From NCBI GenBank assembly GCA_037833965.1, contig AP031354.1:20128001-20192000 (forward strand): a stretch of 64,000 nt of DNA, given 5' to 3'. Each line of letters opens with the position of its first letter. Position 1 is the first letter of the stretch. Of the stretch, positions 33,830-44,177 are shown in pieces. The stretch comes from Marchantia polymorpha subsp. ruderalis (Eukaryota; Streptophyta; Marchantiopsida; Marchantiales; Marchantiaceae). The translations under genes were made by a program, and so were the position numbers. The notes under the pieces were generated by a model that saw only the letters and a program-made list of their open reading frames with translations, did no database searches and was not told the DNA's origin.

Positions 33830-36800
33830 GTGGGCGAATGTGGCCGTGCTGCATCCCCGTCGCCTGCTTGTCGCTCTTCGACCGTCTCTTCTCTGCCGCC
33901 GACGTTCTCCGCCGAAGGCGATCGAGCGGAGGGTGTCTGCGCGGGGTTTGATTGCGCATCGCGCACCGAAATTTCGTCCCGCAAACAGTCAATCCGCTCC
34001 TCCGTCAGGTCCTGCTCCCTCGATCGCTCCTGCGCGAGGGCTGTGCCTGGCCTGTGCGCAGGCGCAAATGCCGGCGCCTTGTCCGCCGCAAGCGCAGCGC
34101 CGAAAGCGTCTATCGCCAAAGGCGACATAGTCGGGGGCCGCTCGCCCGATGTCCCTTGGCCCGTAGGCCCTACTGCTGAAGGCGGATCTACCGGCGGACT
34201 ACCCGCCGATGGTGCGGCCTCCGCACGCTCCCTGTTCGCATCTCGTCAGCCCGAAGGCCCTGGCGCCGAAGGCGCAAATTGCGGCGCGTTGGGCGCCGGA
34301 GGGTCTGGCCCAGAAGGCCCGTGACCCGTAGGCAGATCTTCCGCCGGCTCCTTCCCCTTCCTACGTTGGAACGGGGGTGAATCCTGCCTGTGCGCAGGCG
34401 GCATGTGTGGAGGCGACCTGTGCACAGGCGGACTTCTTCTTCCCACGCGTAGGCGTAGGTCCACGTCCGCTTGTGGTCGCCTGTCCGTCGAGGCTCGCCT
34501 GTGCGCAGGCGGAACACCTGTCCGCAACGCACGTGGTAACTCCGGAGGCCCTTGGCCCGTAGGCAGCCTCTCGTCCGTCGAGGGTGCAGCGTGGTCCGTT
34601 GCTCCTGCAGACGTCCACGCTCCCTCGTTCTTCTCTAGCGACGCACTTCCTTTCTCCGTCGCAATCGTCGCCGTGTCCGCGCTGCTGGCTGGTAACACAA
34701 GCCTGCGCGCCTTCTGCTTCGGCCGGCTGTACGCTTCGTACAACGGCCGCTGTCGAATGGGAGCAGTGGGTTCTTGATGCTGCTCCTCTTCGGACTCCTC
34801 TCTCCATCTTGCTGCAGGAGTATTTCTCCCTTCGTCCCTCCGCCTTGACAGAGTAGAAGTCGGCGACTCCTCTGCATCAGTGTCGACCTCGTTCTCCCGC
34901 ACATACCTCCCGGGATGATCGACGGACAACGGCGGAAAACGAGCAAGCTCCGCCGCGGTCAAACAATTTCGCTGCCTATAAAAATTGATGAGGAACGGAG
35001 AGAGATGATTTAGAGTTCCCCCCTTCTCCTCAAAAGCGTGCTGTCGCATCACTCTGTGCAGGATGCTCGCCCAGTGAATTGGAGCTCCCTTGATGATGCA
35101 CTCCACAAAAGAGACCTGCCACAATGTGATGTAGCAGGCGCGGTGTGGCTGCAGTAATTGCAGCAGCGCCGTAGCCACTGTTCGGCGGAAACGATCCTTG
35201 TAATCGCGGGTCTTGTACCCATTCTTGGTAGACTTCTCCCGCTTGAACAGCTCCACAAATTGCGCCTCGTCCTGCTTGGACACCTTGACGCTCTCACTAT
35301 CAAAGAGGAGGTGCCCTGGGATGCCGGCACATCTCCCCAATGCCTGCGCCCAATCCTGGACCGTCCACTGATCGACATGCGGCCGCAATCCGCGTGTAGG
35401 TGGTCCCTGTGGCTCTAGCCACTCGCGCACCATATCCACACAGATGTAGTTCCATCCCCATAGCAAGAAATCGAGCTTTCTTGCTATCAGGCGTTCCTCG
35501 AAAGCGCGCAGCCCGTTCTGTGGTAGTCGGAGCGGCAGCATCCGCAATCGGCCCAGTCTCGTCATTGCGTTCTTGGAATTCGCCTGTTCGCTAATTCTCC
35601 TTCTGCTCCGCTCGAGCTCCTTGCTTCCTCGGCAAACTCTAATCTCCCTCAATTCCAAATCACGCGCACTCACTTCTCTCTCAATCACCAAGTAATCCTC
35701 TGCGCGGCGATGTCGGGAATGCTTAGCAGCTAGCAGATGGACGCGCGGAGCTCGCACTAGAGAATGGAATCGCGAATTCAAGAATGGGACGCTCTCCGTC
35801 TACCGGTCGAAGGTCATGGTCAGCTCTTGCTCGTGAAGGACGACTCAATTGATGGCCGCGCCGGCTCTACGCTAAAACGGTCTCCGCTCTCACGCGCGGC
35901 TTCACGCTCCGCCGACGCCGATTTAACTCTCACGCTCGAATTGGCGAATTTGAACTCCGCGAGCGTACTACGCCGCGGACATGGGTGCGCAGCGCCGAAG
36001 GCGGATTTTCCGCCTTGCGCGGTACACTCGTTCGTACCGCTCCTCAGCCAATCCTCCTCTGCCTTGGCGCTTGTCCGCACGTCGGACAAAAGTTCAACTC
36101 CCGCCTGTGCGCAGGCGGACTCCTCGGCGGATTCTCCGCCGGCGCGGAACTTCACCCGCCTGTGCACAGGCGCTCGCCTGCGCGTAGGCTAAGTCCGTCC
36201 GCGTCGATGCGCTGGCGCGGAAGGCGTTGACCGCGGTCAACCGCCTCCGTCCAGACTGTCCGTTCCTTGTCTCTCCGTCGGCGCGCTCCGCCGCCGCAAC
36301 TCCGTCCGTCCAAGAGCGCATCCATCCGTCCCATCCGTACAGTCCGTACGGTCCGTACGGATTTTACTATTCTGGCGGCTCCTTGCTCGTCCGTGGCATT
36401 GCGCTGGCGCAGAAGGCGCCGTACAATTTCTACCTCACAAGGCGCATTTCTAGGACCGAAGGCGGATTTCCTGCCGACGCCAAAGCGCCTGTGCACAGGC
36501 GGACGCCTGTGCGCAGGCAAACTTCGCGCCTATATCAAAACCCTATTTCGCCTGTGCGCAGGCGAACTTCCTCCGTCCGCGCATAGGACAAAACTTTCTT
36601 CGCGTGTGCGCAGGCGGAAAGCTGAGTATCTTACAACCTTCACAACTCCCGGAGTCCTCATCTGTTGTGGGCGTTCTTGGGCTCGTTGGAATCAGCACGT
36701 TGAGCTCTTTCCAACAAGACCCTAACTAAGTCAAGGCGTTTGGGGGTTGACCTAAATATGAAGGATTTCCCTACCGCCGCGGACGCAGCGCCCAAGGCGG

Positions 36801-37030
36801 ATTTTGCGCCTTGCGCCGTAGGTATCATACCTTCAGAGCTCGCAGGGAGGGTGGTGCCCTTCCTTGACGCTGCACCCAACTCCTAGATTCTACGAGGTCC
36901 CTCGAGAATCTCTGTGATCTTCCGAATTCACTCTGTTTTGATGCACCGAAGGCTATTTACATTGCTGCCGTGGTACAGTTTTCCAAAAATGTTTTAATTT
37001 GCTCAAATTTACCAAAAGTGGGGTACCACA
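33830..37030 (-). mobile_element. Family B LTR fragment (5' part)
   Basis: The LTR start is at 37030 on the minus strand. It was inserted into a plus-oriented B LTR whose tail is 37031-37510 (flank CTCAG), and is cut at 33830 by the next insertion. It has the same leader and palindromes as the neighbouring copy. Confidence 0.82.
33836..35817 (-). pseudogene. Family B LTR reading frame, longest B copy, two stops
   Basis: The first ATG (35817) is followed five codons later by TAG; the frame then runs open for 511 codons from 35781 to a stop at 34246-34248, and on in the same frame to 33836, where it is cut. It shows the N-terminal domain, a BED-free low-complexity middle with many H-R-R and P-R residues encoded by palindromes, and the start of the acidic section (ARPHSPT). 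It is the best B sequence for comparing with family A. Confidence 0.85.
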
Positions 37031-37510
37031 CTCAGTGAGTCCTTCAGTGCGGACCTGTGTTCTGTGAGTTGAGAGTGTTGTTCACCGCGTATGAGTGACT
37101 TCGATCCGAAGTAGGCAGTCCAAACCGGGTTTCCCTACGCTAGCAGCAAGCTAGTGGAAGTGTTGTAAAAGCTGGAGTTGGGAGTCACTACCCGCAGCTT
37201 CGCTGAGTGTACTCTTGAGAGACCTTCCCCCTGAAATCTTGAGTAGAGGTCCTAACGGATCTCTGGGTTGTGTTTCTGTAGTTTCACGTGTGTGTGTGTG
37301 TGTGTGTGTGTGTTACGCTGCACTGTGCGACCTCCGAGTGCACTCCGAGTGGACACTTGCAGTATTTCTGGGAGTGACAGTCGCCTGAGAATTCAAACTC
37401 CTCAATAGTCTGTTAAACGTGACATTTTGTACCCTGTGTGTTCCTCTGTCCTTGTGGGTTTGACCTTTCTAGCACTATATTGCAGTTTTAGCCTTTAGTG
37501 GGTTATTACA
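37031..37510 (+). mobile_element. Family B LTR 3' end inside hAT
   Basis: 480 bp of a B LTR tail including the (GT)n tract and ending GGGTTATTACA, next to the hAT transposase codons. The flank after it (CAGAT) does not match the flank before 24963 (AGTAG). Some hAT coding sequence, by family comparison perhaps 25-35 codons, appears lost between the two sides. Confidence 0.8.
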
Positions 37511-38228
37511 CAGATCGCATACACCACTTGTCGTCGATGTAGTGCAAGGTGACGACCATATATCCGCGTTTCGCCACTGAGGTCCACATGTCACTGGTTG
37601 TACCGCTGCGACGCGTACCGCATTCATCTTCAATTGTCACGCGGGCGCGATTTTTCTCATCCGTCCATTGCTGGATGACACGATTGCGCAGCGTGTTTCG
37701 CGTTGGCAGCGAATAGCTTCCGCGCAATGTCGAGCAAAACTCAACGAAGTCGGCATGTTCAACAACAGTGAACGGCTGAGCGTGATTGACTATCCAATTC
37801 GATAGGACTCTGTCGGCGAGAGTCTTGTCGGCGATGGTGAAATCATTTGAAGACATCGTCTTGCGTTTGCCTGGTTGCCCTTTGAATCCATGATGACGTA
37901 ACGTCGTTTGCGTGGGATCCTGCGGCGTGTAGATGGCGCTGTGATGGTTGATCAAATGCTTGCGAAAGTTTGATGTGCTCCTGTTGCGCCACACTTGCTT
38001 CTCATTCTTGTTGTGACATGGCGTGCATTCGAACATGCCGTTTGGACGCTCCTTGATGTGCTTGTAAACGTCGGCGTGTGCACAGCCACCGCTCGCCGAG
38101 GATGCAGACGCAGCTTTGCTCGCCGCATCCTGCTCATCGTCAGACGGCGGCTCCTGCTCATCATCGGAGTCAAAATCCTCGCTGCCATCGTCACTTGAGA
38201 CGACAATGGTTTCTTCCGCAGCGCTCAT
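37511..38228 (-). pseudogene. hAT transposase, N-terminal part
   Basis: About 239 codons from the ATG at 38228. An acidic Ser/Asp-rich start is followed by a BED-type zinc finger (Cys-x2-Cys in FECTPCHN, then HLINHH) and the beginning of the RNase H-like core (TTSDMWTSVAKRGYMVVTLH, with the first catalytic-region Asp, ending WCMRS). It is cut by the LTR pile; the rest is at 23670-24962. The BED finger would bind the element ends. Confidence 0.9.
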
Positions 38229-38422
38229 GATGTCAATGAAGATGTCGAGGCCACCTACGGTGCTGCGCCTTGAAGTGCGTGACGATGTCGATTCCTGGAC
38301 TGGCGCGGATGATTGACGATAGCAAGCGAGAACGACTTGCCACTATGAGGGAGGGTGCCGGCACACCCGCACACACCGGTGTCGGATCGGCAACAGTAGT
38401 CACGCGCGCAATTCCCGTCACG

Positions 38423-38497
38423 ACTGGTAATCTTAGCGCCCATTGGGCGCTAAGATTACCAGTAAGGCTTGGGCGGCTTGGGCGCCGCCCAAGCCTT
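38423..38497. repeat. Two adjacent perfect hairpins in the hAT 5' leader
   Basis: Arms 38423-38442 and 38444-38463 (20 bp, one-base loop) are followed directly by arms 38464-38476 and 38485-38497 (13 bp, 8-base loop). They lie about 200 bp upstream of the transposase ATG. An AT-rich TATTAATATATG (38500-38511, minus strand) just beyond could be the TATA region, placing the hairpins in the 5' UTR. Confidence 0.88.
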
Positions 38498-38831
38498 CAT
38501 ATATTAATAGTGCAGCAGTACTATTGCAACTCCATTATAACTCATCAGTCTGCAGAAGGTTGGAGCAATTCCGTCGTCGGCTGTCAAGACAGCAACTGTC
38601 TTCAAACATGTCGACTGTCGTATTTGATTCTAGTCGGTAACCTAGTTTTGGATTCCCTGTCTGATTACTCCATATAGATCCGATGCTGACCCGGTTCCAG
38701 AACCGGTTCGAACCGGTTCGGAAACCGTGTTGAACCGGTTCCAATTTGATCGGGGACGTGGCCGAACCGGTTCCAATCAGATCGCTACCAAGGCCGAACC
38801 GGTTCGGATGGTTAACATCTCTAGGTCCTAA

Positions 38832-39082
38832 CCGATCTCTGGGTTGTGTTTCTGTAGTTTCAGGTGTGTGTGTGTGTGTGTGTGTTACGCTGCACTGTGC
38901 GACCTCCTAGTGAGCTCCGAGTGAACACTTGCAGTATTTCTGGGAGTGACAGTCGCCTGAGAATTCAAACTCCTCAATAGTCTGTTAAATGTGACAGTTT
39001 GTACCTTGTGTGTTCCTCTGTCCCTGTGGGTTCGACCTTTCTACCACTATATTGCAGTTTTAGCCTTTAGTGGGTTATTACA
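38832..39082 (+). mobile_element. Terminal piece of the family B solo LTR
   Basis: The sequence continues the B LTR from the hAT target site to its TTATTACA end, including a (GT)n tract at 38864-38885. It joins 22985-23385 once the hAT is removed. Confidence 0.88.
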
Positions 39083-39087
39083 ATTAA

Positions 39088-39919
39088 ACATATGAAATTT
39101 GCCCTACATGGCGTTACTTTTCTATAATGTATTCGCAAAATAATCAAACTCAATGTCCTTTGGATACAAAAATTAATAAGTTGGAATATACATATTGAGT
39201 AAAATTAGCTACTCTACTTTAAAACTCATTGAAAGACTTCAATTATCAAGTTCCGGAATTAGTTCATAGTGTGGTGATCATACCAGGCTAATTTTACTCA
39301 TCTCTATTTTGATTAATTTGCTATGCAGCATATTTCATCAAGCGGCCTGAGATGTGCAATATTGGAAAGTACTTGTTGAGAAAAACCATTCATAAGATAA
39401 TTTCTCCAAACAACCATCTCAAAGTCATTATGCTACTTATAGCATATGTCTTCTTATCTTAGTAAAAGATGTGAAGTCCTTTGTACATAAATTGTAACAC
39501 TAAGCTTCGAAAGCCATGATTACACATATATTGCCACGAAGTTGACTGCCGTAGACATAACTATTCCAATCTATATAGAACAAGCTCATCCTAGTGGAAA
39601 AACGATCTCCAGTAGTCATGCATTTAATCAAAATCGAGGAAAAAAACTTAAGTAAATACTGGTAAAATGAATTCAAAAAACACTTAATTACAAGATTTAA
39701 GATTAAAATATATCGGAAAGAGCTTGTTCAGAAAAATCATCCATAAAACATTTTCTCCAAATTATATGAGCCTGCTATTTTTAAGATATTAAAAGAGAAA
39801 TAGTTATTTTAATGTTTTTGCAAAGAGTAGGTATTAGACATATATTTGGTCTGCAATGTCTGGAAATGTAATTCCTAAACGAGATTTAACTAAATAATTT
39901 TTTTCCAGTTAAATTTTTT
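39088..39919. other. Intergenic host DNA with one arm of a direct repeat
   Basis: AT-rich, no gene. About 39440-39575 resembles about 41890-42025 (shared AAAGATGTGA, ACTAAGCTTCGAAAG and ATATATTGCCAC), a diverged direct repeat flanking the LRR relic. Confidence 0.5.
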
Positions 39920-40605
39920 AATTGTTCTTATCTGGAGTTGATGGATTTCAGTTGAAACCATTTCTCGGGGTGATAACAAAGTTCCATGCTCTGAATCCAC
40001 AACGTTACGACCTACAAGCGCGCACCGTGGACAAAAGCCTCGAGAAACCTCCCTGGTGGGGGGCACAAGTTCCAGAAGCGATGTTTTTGGAAACGATATC
40101 ACTGGGAAAAGAAGTAAATCCTTTGACGTAAACATACGTGATGGGAACACTGATATTGTTAGATGTTTCAGGCAATCAACTGAGTGAAAAATTACCTATA
40201 GATTTGGGCACATTCCACTGTCTTACGAACCTGTTGATGGCTGAACAACAAACTTGAAAGATCTATTTTTGCCAAGGTGAGAAAAATTGATGAACTATCA
40301 CATATGGATTTATTAGGAAACCAGCTATAGGTTCCAACCTTGTGTTTTTGAGCAAACTACGCTTGAATTTCCTCAACTTGTCGCACAGTCAACTATGTGG
40401 TACACTTTTTGTTGCAAATTTGTTTGGCACACGCTTTTGTGGATCTTTTTTAGGTTGGAATTCCAAAAATTTGTGGAAATTTCATCAACAAGACGTGCAA
40501 TTTTTTTTTGCTTTTAGCTGCGGTGGTGATCTTCATCATGTTCTTGTCATTGAGCCGACAGATTGGTGAAGTTTTTGTTCTCATGTTGTATCCATGGTTT
40601 TTGCA
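39920..40605 (+). pseudogene. LRR receptor-like protein relic
   Basis: From 40141 one frame reads LILLDVSGNQLS and KLPIDLG, a typical plant leucine-rich repeat, followed by stops. Another frame near 40342-40430 reads LRLNFLNLSHSQLCGTL, the usual last repeat, and a hydrophobic stretch (LLLAAVVIFIMFLSLS, about 40510-40560) looks like the transmembrane helix that follows LRRs in receptor-like kinases. At least two frameshifts and several stops are present; no kinase domain is visible. It is a decayed fragment. Confidence 0.65.
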
Positions 40606-42359
40606 ATAAAAATTTCATTTGGGTTTGCAATTGTAATCGGTCTGATCACTATAATTTCAGCTTTGAATCACATATCATCATCAGTTTAATTATTGTTTCT
40701 TTTTTTAGCCTTCTTAGATCTACTTACGGCATGATGAGAAATTTCTACACACGATATCCAACTAACACCGGCAGATTACGAGCTTCTTCAACAAAAAGTA
40801 GTGACATTTTTTTCTAGAAATTTAATTGGATCAATAAAATTGCAATAAAGGGAACTTTCTAGCTTATCTGAACACCTAGTAAGCTTTGGCCGAATTTGTC
40901 ACTTTTATCATGGATTTGAAACGGAATTACTCAAATGAAGCTTGTACCACTAATTGAAATAGAGGCCATTCACCGTTAGAGAAAAAAGGTGGCTATCTGT
41001 CACTTTGAAGATACACGTTAGGAAATGGAATTGGCACTTGCATGGGACAGCAAGTAGAGCTTGAATCACAGAGTCAACAAGTAGCACGTGACTATATTAC
41101 TATGTATAATGATGAATTAACAAATAGCTTTTTTGAAAATAAATGATCATTGACTCTTGCGGGGTGAAGAGGAGTATAGTTTTGTTTATAAGAATTGTTT
41201 TGACTTTTTAGTGTAGAGTGGATTAGCTTTGTGTGGATTTCAAGGCACCCTAGTATTTACTTTTCACTTTGAATTGTGAAATAGTTCAAAAAGATATTTC
41301 CTTATTCCAAATTGAAATATTTCATATGCTACTACACCAACATTCACTTTTTATCTTATTTTTTATTACACTTTCTTTGTGGTGCAAACGTAAGATGTAC
41401 ATTAGAATGTAATGAGATTGGGTTGATGTTTATAAGTATATAGAGGCATTAGTAGGTAAAACAGACACAAATAATACAAAATGACCTACTCGGTTTATTC
41501 ATTGTATACCAAACATTCATCTTTATACGCAAAAAAATGTTTGCAAGTGTTTCTGAAAGTTTGATTGATTTAAATGGAAGTTGAAATACTCTAGGAATCT
41601 ATTGGGGACAGCAATAAGTCATTGCACTTGGATTGGAATGAATGTAGAGGAAATTAAAATAATCTGTAAGCTAAATTTGCGTTTATGGGGACGTCATCAA
41701 AATAATAGACTGTAAGTTACGAATAAAACTGCTATAGCATAGAACAATTTTTTTGATCTGAAGTAGCATACTTATAGTAAACCCGCTACATACCTTCGTG
41801 ATAGACATTGATTATAGTGTGATTGGTGTTAAAGTCAAATACAAGTTCTTGACAAAGTCTAATCTCACAATCATTATTATACTCATAACGTAGGACTTAT
41901 TTTCTTTGTAAAAGATGTGAGGTTCTTTATACATATGTTGTAAAACTAAGCTTCGAAAGCAATGATTAGAGATATATTGCCACAAAGATGATTGCTGTGG
42001 ACTTAATTATTCCAATCAATATCAAACAAGCAATTAAGAATTGCTTGTTTGATATTGAGTTTAACAATGCAAGGATGGTAGGTGGGTTGATGAACAAAAC
42101 TTTAAAACTGTAAACCAAATGACTTCTGCAAATCCACTGACAGAGGAATAATTTTGAAAATATGTCGATACCCCATGTGGAGGTGAAGTGTTATCAGGCA
42201 GGTTTTAAAATTCGAACGTATTTACTCTTGACAGAATGCTTAAATTCAGTAATACTATTAGTACAAAATGCGTTTCATACTATCAATAAAAATCGAAAGA
42301 TAGCTCGACGGACTACTGTTGAGAGAATGTTTTTGAACTTGTAGATAGTATGTTTATAC
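40606..42359. other. Intergenic host DNA
   Basis: No supportable gene. It contains the second arm of the diverged direct repeat (about 41890-42025) and a perfect hairpin at 42017-42057. From about 42260 on it is shared with 45918-46260. Confidence 0.5.
42017..42057. repeat. Perfect 19-bp inverted repeat with AAG loop
   Basis: Arms 42017-42035 (CAATATCAAACAAGCAATT) and 42039-42057 are exact reverse complements separated by three bases. It lies at the end of the direct-repeat arm; the other arm (about 39560) lacks it. Confidence 0.88.
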
Positions 42360-42806
42360 TTCAAACTGTGAAATTGACAGTTAAACGAACACCTAATCCA
42401 AAATGACTTGCTGAGATTACCCGATGCACAAGTCAATTTCAACCGATAGTAGTCGGTGTTTAGGTCGATAACTTCATAGTTCGGAACTTCAGTGACGGGA
42501 CCTTCTCTCCCATTCCCTGTCCCTTATCTGACATTCGACTGCTTCGTTAGTGTTATCACACTTTTCTTGTCCACACTTCTGCAACCAGCGTTCTCAAGTT
42601 TGACAGCTGCTTCACACGTGTATATGCAGATATTGCAACACACAGTTGTTTTCATTTGTGCAGATCTGTTTTAATCCGCGTGAGAATTCTCGTCGACTTT
42701 AACTCACAATTGACCGAGTACTCAATCCTTCTGAGATGTTGCAGATTGCAGATGCAGAGATGAAACGAATTCATATGTATGATCTTTCAAAAGTTCGTTC
42801 ATTGAG

Positions 42807-44177
42807 ATGGAACCCGAAGGGGATCAGCATCAACCTGAAGATGCATGGGAAAGTCTACCTATCGATTTCCTGATCAAGATTCTCAGAGATCATAATCTGC
42901 CAATTTCCACTCTTCTGGAATGTCGTTCAGTTTGTAAAAAATGGAAGGAAGTCATAGATGGTCATGAGTTACGGAACAAAATATGGAAAAATTCTATTAT
43001 TATGTTTCATGCACGTCGTGAAAATACGGCCCACTTCTGCTGTAGAAATCGATGGATCACAAGAAATCTCAGATTTGTGCCGAAGAAGCTGGTCGCTGCT
43101 GATGGAGGCCTACTGTGTTTTGGTGAACGAATCTCAACAGCATATGTCATGTACAACCCAGTTTCGGACAAAATCCTGTTTTTGAACGTACCTCTTGAAA
43201 TCAATGGAGAACATACAGTCATTGATGGTATGCTGAAGTGTAAGGTGGTGGGTTTAGTCGTGGACCAATCTACAAAAAACTTCAAGCTGGTTTTGGGAGG
43301 AGTTCAAGTCGGAACAGATAGACGCAGAACTTTGATTTACGACTCGACGAACGGTACATGGTCGTGGGGAATTCATCCGTTTCCTGAATGGATGAAAGAC
43401 GCGTGGGACTGTAGGAGAAGTGCAGTATGTAATAGATGTCTTTATTGGCTACTATGGGATCGCTATTGGTGCAGGATGAAGGTTCTCTTGATATTTGATC
43501 TGGAAGAGGGAACGTGGAACGCCTTGGTAGAGGAATCCATGGAGGCCACGCCAATTGACCTTCAAATGGCTGCGTATGAACGACATGTGTGCCTACTTGC
43601 CAGTAATTGGTCTCCTCTGGCAGGGGAGTTTGAACGTAGGAGCGATGTCGCCAATTTCCTCCGGAATCCCATGGTCCGGAGAATGGATGAAGCATTGTTC
43701 AGGAGAGTAAAAAATCTATATAATCGAGCTTTGTTCAGGAGACGGAGATTTCCATGGAACATGGACGAAGCAATCGATGAAGCTGTTACCAGGAGATTTT
43801 TAGATCACTGGGATCTAGATTATCCCACAGTTTTCAACTTCTACGCCACAGGAGGCAGTGATGCATTTTTCGTGTTCGATGAAGAACGTATAGAACTTGA
43901 GGTGGTGAAATATTGTGCTGAATTAGACTGGATAATTTTTCTACCCCAGCCTCCTTTTCACTCACGCAATCGTGTTCAACACTTTGTGTACGCTCCGAGC
44001 CCCGACGACCCTTGGTGTGCAATAATTCCAAGTCCCAGAGGAAGTGCAAGGCAGGGGTGGATAAGACAGCAAGAGTATGTAGCACAGCAGGAGAGACATC
44101 GGCAGGAGGAGACGCGTGAAGCTGTTAGGCAATATATTAGGGACGCTCTTAGGCAAGCTTTTGGGCAATCAGGTTGA
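42807..44177 (+). CDS. F-box protein, 456 aa (copy 3, divergent)
   Basis: Intact single exon. The F-box lies at residues about 13-60 (LPIDFLIKILRDHNLPISTL, CRSVCKKWKEVIDG), followed by the same F-box-associated region as the 397-aa proteins (MYNPVSDKILFLNVP, LVLGGVQVG, IYDSTNGTWSWGIHPFP, YATGGSDAFFVFDEE). It is about 60 residues longer: an insertion near residues 290-335 contains a repeated MDEA...FRR unit, and the tail has an extra Gln/Glu/Arg-rich helix-like segment. It would act as the substrate receptor of an SCF ubiquitin ligase; the target is unknown. Its 3' flank matches 8119-9300. Confidence 0.85.
   Translation: MEPEGDQHQPEDAWESLPIDFLIKILRDHNLPISTLLECRSVCKKWKEVIDGHELRNKIWKNSIIMFHARRENTAHFCCRNRWITRNLRFVPKKLVAADGGLLCFGERISTAYVMYNPVSDKILFLNVPLEINGEHTVIDGMLKCKVVGLVVDQSTKNFKLVLGGVQVGTDRRRTLIYDSTNGTWSWGIHPFPEWMKDAWDCRRSAVCNRCLYWLLWDRYWCRMKVLLIFDLEEGTWNALVEESMEATPIDLQMAAYERHVCLLASNWSPLAGEFERRSDVANFLRNPMVRRMDEALFRRVKNLYNRALFRRRRFPWNMDEAIDEAVTRRFLDHWDLDYPTVFNFYATGGSDAFFVFDEERIELEVVKYCAELDWIIFLPQPPFHSRNRVQHFVYAPSPDDPWCAIIPSPRGSARQGWIRQQEYVAQQERHRQEETREAVRQYIRDALRQAFGQSG

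Larger units (their letters stand above)
23386..38823. mobile_element. Ac-like hAT DNA transposon, split by a 12.5-kb LTR pile
   Basis: The ends are TAGAGATGTCAAC (left) and the reverse complement of TAGAGATGTTAAC (right). They are flanked by a perfect 8-bp duplication GGTCCTAA (23378-23385 and 38824-38831), the hAT hallmark, inside the B LTR. Removing the insertion 24963-37510 leaves about 2.9 kb. Both ends carry arrays of AACCGGTT palindromes. The transposase is on the minus strand in two pieces. Confidence 0.95.
16328..39082 (+). mobile_element. Family B solo LTR, split by nested insertions
   Basis: The B LTR pieces are 16328-18950, 22985-23385 and 38832-39082, together about 3.3 kb. No gag, pol or second LTR belongs to it, so it is a solo LTR left by LTR-LTR recombination. 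It begins TGTGGTACCCCAC and ends TTTAGTGGGTTATTACA. It has lost the N-terminal half of the LTR reading frame by internal deletion. It keeps a TATA box at 18619-18625 and stem CAAGGC/GCCTTG at 18631-18647, matching family A. Confidence 0.88.
16323..39087. repeat. 5-bp target site duplication ATTAA bracketing a 22.8-kb insertion
   Basis: ATTAA at 16323-16327 precedes the LTR start TGTGGTACC, and ATTAA at 39083-39087 follows the LTR end TTATTACA. The match shows that the outer element is a single family B LTR insertion, with everything between being nested later. Confidence 0.9.

Noticed and set aside
16328..39082. Two B LTRs of a full-length element
   Set aside because: The outer pieces are consecutive parts of a single LTR once the A LTR and hAT are removed, and no gag or pol is present.
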